The notes beneath the pieces are model-generated. The model saw nothing but the letters and a program-made list of their open reading frames with translations, made no database searches and was not told where the DNA came from. Both the position numbers and the translations under genes were made by a program. A stretch of DNA of 5,314 nucleotides, from assembly GCA_030613345.1 (NCBI GenBank), contig JAUWMD010000185.1:1-5314 (forward strand), written 5' to 3'. Origin of the DNA: Candidatus Krumholzibacteriota bacterium. GTDB lineage: Bacteria > Krumholzibacteriota > Krumholzibacteriia > Krumholzibacteriales > Krumholzibacteriaceae. Below, one piece after another: positions 1-5,106 of this stretch (its first letter is position 1; the number at the start of each line of letters is the position of its first letter).

Positions 1-1
1 C

Positions 2-196
2 AGGCGCCGGGAGAGCCGCCCCGGCCGGGATCGCCGCGCGGTAGACCGGGGCCCCGGGACGTACGCGCCCGACGAGAGAGAGCTCCTTCTTGATCGGATC
101 AGGCGCGCCATGAGGGGAAAGGGCCCCGCCGAATACGAGGAGCTCAACAGGCTCTACTTCAGGGCGCTGTCGGGGAAAGCGAGGGAGAGCAGGTGA
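2..196 (+). CDS. C-terminal end of an unidentified upstream protein (partial)
   Basis: An open frame enters from the left edge and ends at a TGA at 194-196, giving 64 visible codons. The first 20 or so residues are rich in Arg, Gly and Pro. The rest looks helical and charged, with ELLLDRIRRAM and then EYEELNRLYFRAL before a basic tail. The stop overlaps the GTG start of the next gene (GTGA), the spacing expected of co-translated operon genes, which is the main reason to believe it is real. The terminal 'EYEELNRLYFRAL' pattern resembles C-terminal ends I recall from large membrane-associated proteins near TPR genes (DUF4175-like), but this is a weak recollection and no function is assigned. 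Confidence 0.6.
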   Translation, partial: RRRESRPGRDRRAVDRGPGTYAPDERELLLDRIRRAMRGKGPAEYEELNRLYFRALSGKARESR

Positions 197-2067
197 CCAG
201 GAGAGCTGTATCCGCACTCCTTCTTTTCGCGCTTGTGCTCGGCCTTTCCGGCGGGCTTTCGGGAGGGGAGGACGGGCTCGACGAGCGTACGGCCGCGATG
301 CGCAGGCAGGTGATCTCCGCGATGACGCGCGGGCGTCACGTCGATGCGATAATCCCCCTCAGAGAGATCCTCGCGAGGTATCCCGGGCGCTACCAGGAGA
401 CCATCTGGCTGGCGCAGTGCTACGAGGCTGAAGGGATGTTCATTACGGCGTCGCAGTTCCTCGAGGAAGCGAGGGAGAGATGGCCGGGCGATTACACGCT
501 TGCCGAGATGCTCGGCACGGCATATCTCGAGATGGGTATGTCCGACAAAGCGGTCGCGGCATGGCATTCGGTCCTCGGCGACAGCGAGAGGGACGTGCCG
601 CGGTACATGCAGGTCTCGCGGGTGGAATGGAACGCGGGGATGTTCGACCGGGCGATACAGACGCTGAAGGAAGCGCGCAGGTTCGAGAAGCACTACAAGC
701 GGCTGACCGCCGAGATAGTGAGGATGGAAAGGACGAGGGGGAACGACCGCGGGGCGTTCATGGAGGCGCTCTCCGGGTTCGAGATGGAGAAGACGCCCGA
801 CCTCGGCCGGGCGGCAGGGGCGATATCGTCGTTCAGGGACGCCGGCTCCCCCCCGGAGCTCGTCGCGGCGGCCGATTCCTTCGCCGTGCATGGCAGGAGG
901 AACGCGATCTTTTTCCACACACTGCACGCGGCACTGCTCGTCGAGAGCGAAGACTACAGGGCCGCATCGCACTACCTGCTTCTTGCGGACTCGGGAAAGG
1001 TGCCGGAGAGGGACCTCTACTCATTTGTGCTGCGCCTCTACTCGCTCGGCGGGAATTTTGGGGAGCCTGTGTTCGAGGAATACCTCGACAGGGCATCTGC
1101 ACTCTTTGTGCGCAAGTACGGTGAGTCTCCACGGGCGCCGAGGATCCTCCTCGAGGGAGCGGTGCATGCAGAGCTCGCCGCAGGGCGCGGCGGCCCCGGC
1201 GAGCGGGAGGCGGCGGAGAGGGCCGTGGTAATGGCGGACAGCACGATATCCCACAAGAGCGGCCGGCCGTACTCGGAAAAGGCCCTGCTGATAAAGGCGA
1301 GGGTGTCGCTCGATCATCTGCACGATCCCGACGCGGCCCTGCGTGCGGTCGATTCGAAGGCGTGGCGTCACCCGAGGACGGCCCGCCAGGCGCAGGCCAT
1401 ACGCCTCGAAGCCCTCGTCCTCTCGCGCCGCTGGGAAGAGGCGATGAAGCGGTTCGACGCGCTCGCCGCGTCTCCCGACTCCACGCTCGTTCCCACGGGA
1501 AAGTACGGCAGGGGGATGGTCCTCTTCCACAGGGGAGAGTTCGAGGAGGCGGCCAGGGTACTCTCCGGGGTCGCCGCCGAGGCGCCGTGGAGCAAGTGGG
1601 CGAACGACGCCCTCGCGACGGCCGTCCTGATCCGCAGGGCGGAGAAGGAGGATCCAGCCGTCCTCGCCGCTTTCGCGTCGGCGATGGCTGCGGGAGGAAG
1701 CGGCAGGTATGGCGAGGCGGCTGATTCGCTCGCCGCCGCCGCGGTGAAATACCCCGATTCTCCGCTGGCCCCCGAGGTATTCTACGAGAGCGCCCTCCTG
1801 CTCGAGAGGGCCGGGAGGCGGGAGGAATCGGTCGCGATGCTGGAGAAGATCGCCGAGGGCTACGCGCTGAGCAGGGCTGCCCCGCGGGCGGTAGAGACGC
1901 TCGCGTCTCTCCTCGAGGAGGAGGACCCGCAGGCGTCGGCCCGGTGGTACGCGCTCTTTCTCGAGCGGTATGGAGAGGATCCCTGGGCGACCAGGGTCCG
2001 CAGCAGATACATGAGGCTGAGGAAAAGCCTCGATGGCGGCCGGCAGGCGGAGGTGGACGAGACATGA
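193..2067 (+). CDS. Exported tetratricopeptide-repeat protein
   Basis: This 624-residue protein has a hydrophobic N-terminus (RR at 3-4, then about 16 apolar residues) typical of a Sec signal peptide. There is no lipobox cysteine, so it is probably periplasmic or surface-exposed rather than a lipoprotein. TPR-like helix pairs are visible at about 40-65, 68-98, 102-130 and 136-165, and again at about 436-465, 504-521, 528-558 and 566-596. Several repeats end in the YP or WP pattern common in TPRs. The middle (about 200-430) is helical but less regular. TPR arrays are protein-binding scaffolds, so a role in an envelope complex is inferred; no enzyme motif is seen. The GTG start at 193 is chosen because it gives the signal peptide, overlaps the upstream stop, and follows a purine-rich GAGGGAGAG at 181-189. 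The next in-frame ATG (298) would delete the signal. The stop overlaps the next gene's ATG. Confidence 0.88.
   Translation: MTRRAVSALLLFALVLGLSGGLSGGEDGLDERTAAMRRQVISAMTRGRHVDAIIPLREILARYPGRYQETIWLAQCYEAEGMFITASQFLEEARERWPGDYTLAEMLGTAYLEMGMSDKAVAAWHSVLGDSERDVPRYMQVSRVEWNAGMFDRAIQTLKEARRFEKHYKRLTAEIVRMERTRGNDRGAFMEALSGFEMEKTPDLGRAAGAISSFRDAGSPPELVAAADSFAVHGRRNAIFFHTLHAALLVESEDYRAASHYLLLADSGKVPERDLYSFVLRLYSLGGNFGEPVFEEYLDRASALFVRKYGESPRAPRILLEGAVHAELAAGRGGPGEREAAERAVVMADSTISHKSGRPYSEKALLIKARVSLDHLHDPDAALRAVDSKAWRHPRTARQAQAIRLEALVLSRRWEEAMKRFDALAASPDSTLVPTGKYGRGMVLFHRGEFEEAARVLSGVAAEAPWSKWANDALATAVLIRRAEKEDPAVLAAFASAMAAGGSGRYGEAADSLAAAAVKYPDSPLAPEVFYESALLLERAGRREESVAMLEKIAEGYALSRAAPRAVETLASLLEEEDPQASARWYALFLERYGEDPWATRVRSRYMRLRKSLDGGRQAEVDET
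2049..2055 (+). promoter_or_regulatory. Ribosome binding site fixing the start of the AsnB-like gene
   Basis: GGAGGTG lies 8 bases before the ATG at 2064, an ideal Shine-Dalgarno position. It sits inside the last codons of the TPR gene. It supports the 2064 start over the in-frame ATG at 1944, which would bury 120 bases inside the TPR gene and put hydrophilic residues ahead of the signal peptide. Confidence 0.8.
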
Positions 2068-3326
2068 AGACATTGAGGGGTTTAGTGACAGCCGCGATCA
2101 TCATCACAGCGCTCCCCGCGGCGGCGCTGGCCGATTTTCTCGTACCGATGGACCTGTCGCAGTCCAACCACCTCAAGGCGTACGGGCTCGCCTGGCACAT
2201 CCTCGCCGGGGGAGGGAATGTCCGGTGGCTCCTCAACTACCGCGGCGGCTCGTTCCTCATCCCGGAGACGGCCGGTATAACCCTCGAGGCGCAGGCCCGC
2301 GGCGTGAGGATGGAGAGGGTCGGAGGCTCGGATATCGCGGCGATACTCCAGGAGATCGACGTCTCCAACATGGAGGTCGTCCTCCTCGAGAAGGCGCCGG
2401 AGATAGCGATCTACGCCCCGCCGAACAAGCAGCCGTGGGACGACGCGGTGATGATGGCCCTCGAGCATGCCGGGATACCTTACAAGACCGTCTATGACCG
2501 CGAGGTCCTCGCCGGGACGCTCCAGCTCTACGACTGGCTTCACCTCCATCACGAGGATTTCACCGGCCAGTACGGAAAGTTCTACAGGGGATACCGCGCC
2601 GCCGAGTGGTACATCAGGCAGCAGATCCTCTTCGAGGAGATCGCCGAGGCTCTCGGTTACTCCAAGGTCTCCGAGGAGAAGAAAGCGGTCGCCGAGATGA
2701 TCCGCGAATATGTACGGGGAGGAGGCTTCCTCTTCGCGATGTGCTCTGCGTGCGACACGGTCGACCTCGCCCTCGCCTCGCGGGGCATCGACATCGTGCC
2801 TCGCCAGTTCGATCACGACGGGACGACGCCGGGCTGCCAGGAGAAGCTCGACTACGCAAGGTGCCTCGCCTTCGAGGGCTTCATCCTCGAGATGAACCCG
2901 ATGGTCTACGAGTTCTCGGATATCGACATGACGATAGAGGCGGCTGCGAGGGGCGAGGGAAACGACTGGTTCACGCTCTTCGAGTTCTCCGCGAAGCACG
3001 ACCCTGTGCCGACGATGCTCGTGCAGAACCACGTCTCGGTGATTAAGGGGTTCATGGGGCAGACGACTTCGTTCAGGAAGAGCCTGCTGAAGAAGAAGAT
3101 CCTCGTGATGGGAGAGGTAAGGGGAAGCAACGAGGTCCGCTACATACACGGAAACTTCGGGAAGGGGACGTTCACCTTTTTCGGCGGGCATGATCCGGAG
3201 GATTACCAGCATTTCGTCGGCGACCCTCCGACAGACCTCGATCTCTACCCCAACTCGCCCGGCTACAGGCTGATCCTCAACAACATCCTCTTCCCCGCGG
3301 CGAGGAAGAAGGAGCAGAAGACCTGA
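2064..3326 (+). CDS. Exported protein of the 'asparagine synthetase B-like' family, function unknown
   Basis: The 420-residue product begins with a clear signal peptide: K and R at 3-5, a hydrophobic core at 7-18, and an AALA site before Asp24. Recognisable blocks follow: MDLSQSNHLKAYGLAWHIL (29-47), LLNYRGGSF (56-64), PWDDAV (124-129), DWLHLHHEDFTGQYGKF (157-173), GGGFLFAMCSACD (219-231), FSAKHDPVPTML (308-319), GFMGQTTSF (329-337) and TFFGGHDPEDYQH (371-383). I recall these blocks from Bacteroidota and related proteins automatically named 'asparagine synthetase B'. The protein has neither an N-terminal Cys2 glutaminase domain nor an SGG(L/V)DS-type ATP-binding loop, so that name is probably wrong. 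The GGGFLFAMC elbow (Cys227) and GGHDPE (His376, Glu379) suggest a class I glutamine amidotransferase or ThuA-like fold; this is inference. It is translationally coupled to the TPR gene by an ATGA overlap. Its 3' end overlaps the convergent Mut7-C gene. Confidence 0.88.
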   Translation: MKTLRGLVTAAIIITALPAAALADFLVPMDLSQSNHLKAYGLAWHILAGGGNVRWLLNYRGGSFLIPETAGITLEAQARGVRMERVGGSDIAAILQEIDVSNMEVVLLEKAPEIAIYAPPNKQPWDDAVMMALEHAGIPYKTVYDREVLAGTLQLYDWLHLHHEDFTGQYGKFYRGYRAAEWYIRQQILFEEIAEALGYSKVSEEKKAVAEMIREYVRGGGFLFAMCSACDTVDLALASRGIDIVPRQFDHDGTTPGCQEKLDYARCLAFEGFILEMNPMVYEFSDIDMTIEAAARGEGNDWFTLFEFSAKHDPVPTMLVQNHVSVIKGFMGQTTSFRKSLLKKKILVMGEVRGSNEVRYIHGNFGKGTFTFFGGHDPEDYQHFVGDPPTDLDLYPNSPGYRLILNNILFPAARKKEQKT

Positions 3327-3804
3327 GGAGGCCTTCATCGCGCAGGCGTTGCTTGATCGCTTCGACCTGCTTCTCCATCTCGTCGTAGTGGGATCCCTTC
3401 CAGTAGATCCGGCCGCACTCCGAACACTCGTGAAACTCCCTGAAATCGCGCGCGATACGTGGCGGGATGCGCTGCGCGGCCTCTTCCGGGGAGATAACGC
3501 TGAGGGGGGCGTTGCATTCGAGGCAGAGGGTGAACGGCTCGATCGCCGGGATCTCCCCGATCGCGGCGAAGAGCTCGGCGATCCTCTCCGGGGCGGATGC
3601 GCTGAGCAGGATCACGGGCGGCGGGCCGCGCCTGTCGAGGCTGCGCGTGGCGGCCGTGACGGCTATCCTTCCGGCCTTTTCCGCGTCGAGGAGTAGCCAC
3701 GGGCTCCTTCCCCCGCCGATGAGCTCGCAGTCGCAGCCGAGCATCCGCATCTTCCGGCAGAGCCTGCCGAGCATCCCGTCGAGCAGAAAGCGGGGTCTCA
3801 TCAT
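3277..3804 (-). CDS. Mut7-C (DUF82) RNase-like domain protein with zinc ribbon
   Basis: The 175-residue protein matches the Mut7-C family, a PIN-like domain followed by a zinc ribbon. The N-terminus reads RFLLDGMLGRLCRKMRMLG with the conserved Asp9, and Asp25 follows. The C-terminal ribbon has CLEC (Cys94, Cys97) and CSEC (Cys127, Cys130), then the family's RIYWKGSHYDEM signature (132-143). The usual second acidic motif, normally TRD after a hydrophobic strand, reads VTAATRSL (49-56) here, so the Asp is missing and nuclease activity is doubtful. The Ser/Pro/Arg/Cys-rich tail after about 160 lies in the 50-bp overlap with the AsnB-like gene and is probably not conserved. GAGGT lies 6 bases before the first of two adjacent ATGs (3804; the other is 3801), so either could be used. 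No functional link to its neighbours is evident. Confidence 0.88.
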   Translation of the reverse strand: MMRPRFLLDGMLGRLCRKMRMLGCDCELIGGGRSPWLLLDAEKAGRIAVTAATRSLDRRGPPPVILLSASAPERIAELFAAIGEIPAIEPFTLCLECNAPLSVISPEEAAQRIPPRIARDFREFHECSECGRIYWKGSHYDEMEKQVEAIKQRLRDEGLLRSSAPSSSPRGRGCC

Positions 3805-3850
3805 CGCCGCACCTCAAGTCGGGGGAGGGCGTAAGAACATTCGTTTTCCC

Positions 3851-3882
3851 TTGACAGCATATCAGAAACTCATAAAGATAAG
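3851..3882 (+). promoter_or_regulatory. Candidate sigma70-type promoter for the zinc-ribbon gene
   Basis: A perfect TTGACA (3851-3856) sits in a locally AT-rich stretch of an otherwise G+C-rich sequence. The -10 element is unclear. With a 17-base spacer the hexamer is AAAGAT (3874-3879), a weak match. GATAAG (3877-3882) matches better but needs a 20-base spacer. Transcription would start near 3885-3890 and leave a leader of about 80 bases before the ATG at 3966. No convincing promoter for the divergent Mut7-C gene was found in the same interval. Confidence 0.5.
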
Positions 3883-3943
3883 TACCCACAAAGGTAGGGA
3901 TGTCGTGTTCAGGTGGTGTCTAACGCGGAGATGGAGGTGAGAA

Positions 3944-3967
3944 ATCCGGTTGGAGGGGATGCCGGAT
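3944..3967 (+). promoter_or_regulatory. Hairpin enclosing the zinc-ribbon gene's ribosome binding site
   Basis: ATCCGG (3944-3949) and CCGGAT (3962-3967) are perfect reverse complements separated by 12 bases. The loop contains GGAGG (3952-3956), and the 3' arm ends with the A and T of the start codon at 3966. In RNA this gives a 6-bp stem with four G-C pairs that partly occludes the start codon while displaying the Shine-Dalgarno. A regulatory role is inferred from geometry only. A second, stronger Shine-Dalgarno-like GGAGGTGA lies just upstream (3934-3941), too far from 3966 to serve it directly. Confidence 0.45.
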
Positions 3968-4166
3968 GGGGAATATGTCGGAAGACTTCACGAAGTGTCT
4001 AAAATGTAAAAATGGTGTTCTTCTGCCCCTCTCGGACTACGGAAGGGACGGTGCGCCGATCCGCTACAAGGCCTGGGTCTGTAACAATCCGGATTGCGGG
4101 TTCAATATCAGGATAGACAACGGCGAGATCAGCTACGGAAAACAACTGGGCTATTCATCCAAATAA
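3966..4166 (+). CDS. Small zinc-ribbon protein (66 aa), function unknown
   Basis: This 66-residue protein has two cysteine pairs, CLKC (Cys11, Cys14) and CNNPDC (Cys39, Cys44), which should bind one zinc ion. The second pair has four residues between the cysteines instead of the common two. Between and after them lie LLPLSDYGRDGAPIRYKAWV (19-38) and FNIRIDNGEI (46-55). I recall similar small proteins from uncultivated FCB-type genomes, but not with a known function. The protein is soluble, with no signal or membrane segment. Candidate roles are nucleic-acid or protein binding, by analogy with other zinc ribbons. The ATG at 3966 has GGAGG 9 bases upstream, and no earlier in-frame start exists after the TAA at 3921. 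An internal ATG (3975) lacks a well-placed ribosome site. It appears monocistronic, with its own promoter and terminator. Confidence 0.83.
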   Translation: MGNMSEDFTKCLKCKNGVLLPLSDYGRDGAPIRYKAWVCNNPDCGFNIRIDNGEISYGKQLGYSSK

Positions 4167-4176
4167 CCCGGGGTTA
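4164..4176 (+). repeat. 13-bp dyad spanning the zinc-ribbon stop codon
   Basis: TAACCC-G-GGGTTA is a perfect inverted repeat with a one-base centre. Its first three bases are the stop codon of the zinc-ribbon gene. The centre is too tight for all six pairs to form an RNA hairpin, so a protein-binding site or chance is as likely as an RNA element. Confidence 0.35.
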
Positions 4177-4193
4177 GAATATTTATCGACGAC

Positions 4194-4225
4194 AGAGGGG
4201 GGACACGGGTCCTCCCTCTCTTTTT
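4194..4225 (+). terminator. Rho-independent terminator of the zinc-ribbon gene
   Basis: AGAGGGGGGA (4194-4203) pairs with TCCTCCCTCT (4210-4219) in a 10-bp stem with a 6-base loop. The only imperfect pair is one G-U. A five-T run follows at 4221-4225. In minus-strand RNA the G-U becomes an A-C mismatch and no U run follows, so the signal mainly serves the + strand gene. The T run overlaps the stop codon (4224-4226) of the convergent protease gene. Confidence 0.85.
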
Positions 4226-5054
4226 ATGTCCGGGAAGCGGTGTGCCTGGTCAGCAGCGCCAGCGCGGCGAACAGGACGATTGTCGAGACGGCAAGCCAGC
4301 CGGCCTCTGGCGGCGACCATTCGAAGTCCTGTATCGTCTCCTCGCTCAGGCCGTTGAGCCTGTAGAGGGAGTAGAGGTTGAAGAGCGAGTGGATCATCAC
4401 GGCGTACGTCAGCCCGCCCGTCCTGTAGAAGACATACGCGAGGATGATTCCCAGGACGGTCACCCCGGGGATGACGTAGAGCACTCCGTGGGAGACGGCG
4501 AAGACGAGCCCGGAGAGGAGGATGGCGGCGGCCGCGGTCATGTTCCTGTGGAAGATGCTCTGGATCACGCCCCTGTAGAGGAGCTCCTCGCCGAGAGGTG
4601 TTATTATGCCGAGCCCTAGCGCCATTGCGGCGAAGTGCCAGGTCCCTTTGGGCTTGAACGCGAGAAGAATGTTGATATAATCAGAGTCCACCGGCCGCCC
4701 CCGCCTGAACAGCCATGAAAGCGCGTCGACGGGGTAGATGGTGGCGGCAGCGATGACGATCACGAGCGCCGCCGTCACGGTGTCCGGAGCGAACAGCCTG
4801 AACTCGGCGGTGAAGCTCAGGCGGTACCTTTTGGTAATTATCATCAGGGGAAGGATATAGCCGAGTATCCCGGGCAGGATCACCGACAGGACGACATTCC
4901 CGTTGAGATAGAGGATCCCTACGAGGGATGAGGCCATCAGAAAGCAGGCGAAGGCGTAGATCAGCAGGAACCAGTTGTTCATCCTGCCGAAGAGGCCCGG
5001 CTCGCCGGTGGGCCCTTCCCCCCGGGGACCGTGTTCTTCGTTCCTCTCTTTCAC
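4224..5054 (-). CDS. CPBP-family intramembrane metalloprotease (CAAX protease/Abi family)
   Basis: This 276-residue, multi-spanning membrane protein has about eight hydrophobic segments, near 28-50, 53-73, 92-112, 138-153, 172-188, 191-210, 213-230 and 253-269. It carries the three CPBP metal-site motifs: EELLYR (Glu156, Glu157, Arg161), FAVSH (Phe185, His189) and HSLFN (His222, Asn226). The family includes eukaryotic Rce1 and bacterial proteins acting in bacteriocin immunity, sortase-like processing or membrane-protein control. The substrate here is unknown and the neighbours give no clue. The start is uncertain. The GTG at 5054 is the first usable codon after an in-frame stop at 5064-5066 and has no Shine-Dalgarno. 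An ATG at 4982 (residue 25) would remove a hydrophilic Gly/Pro/Glu-rich leader, but GGCAGG there abuts the ATG. All catalytic motifs are present in either case. Confidence 0.93.
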   Translation of the reverse strand: MKERNEEHGPRGEGPTGEPGLFGRMNNWFLLIYAFACFLMASSLVGILYLNGNVVLSVILPGILGYILPLMIITKRYRLSFTAEFRLFAPDTVTAALVIVIAAATIYPVDALSWLFRRGRPVDSDYINILLAFKPKGTWHFAAMALGLGIITPLGEELLYRGVIQSIFHRNMTAAAAILLSGLVFAVSHGVLYVIPGVTVLGIILAYVFYRTGGLTYAVMIHSLFNLYSLYRLNGLSEETIQDFEWSPPEAGWLAVSTIVLFAALALLTRHTASRT

Positions 5055-5106
5055 GGGGATTGACTATATAGCCGGCCGGAAGGCCGGGGCAAGCGGAAAG
5101 GGCGCA
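5055..5106. promoter_or_regulatory. Divergent promoter region between protease and HAD genes
   Basis: These 52 bases separate two divergent starts. They hold a CTATATAG palindrome (5064-5071), which could serve as a -10 element in either direction. They also hold CCGGCC-GGAA-GGCCGG (5072-5087), a perfect 6-bp inverted repeat with a four-base centre. On the minus strand, TTGCCC (from 5092 to 5087) lies 16 bases from TATATA (from 5070 to 5065). Transcription would then begin only a few bases before the protease GTG. No good -35 for the + strand gene was found. Confidence 0.4.

Noticed and set aside
1944..2063. Longer N-terminus for the AsnB-like protein starting at ATG 1944
   Set aside because: It would overlap the TPR gene by more than 120 bases and bury the signal peptide. 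The GGAGGTG at 2049-2055 and the ATGA overlap fix the start at 2064.
833..2236. 467-codon minus-strand open frame opposite the TPR gene
   Set aside because: Its translation is Pro/Arg/Ser-rich low-complexity sequence, typical of an antisense shadow of a G+C-rich gene. It also runs across two real gene boundaries.
2064..3326. True asparagine synthetase B
   Set aside because: It has a signal peptide, no N-terminal Cys nucleophile, no SGG(L/V)DS ATP pyrophosphatase loop, and at 420 aa is shorter than the usual 500-600 aa.
2082..3338. 418-codon open frame on the minus strand opposite the AsnB-like gene
   Set aside because: It mirrors the real gene's codon positions in G+C-rich DNA. The product is a repetitive Arg/Glu/Val/Leu-rich sequence without domains, while the + strand frame has a signal peptide, a good ribosome site and recognisable family motifs.
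4224..5054. CPBP protease as part of a phage-defence or bacteriocin-immunity system ('Abi' name)
   Set aside because: The family name alone is not evidence. No toxin, bacteriocin, restriction or other defence gene lies nearby, and the flanking genes look like ordinary housekeeping or hypothetical genes.
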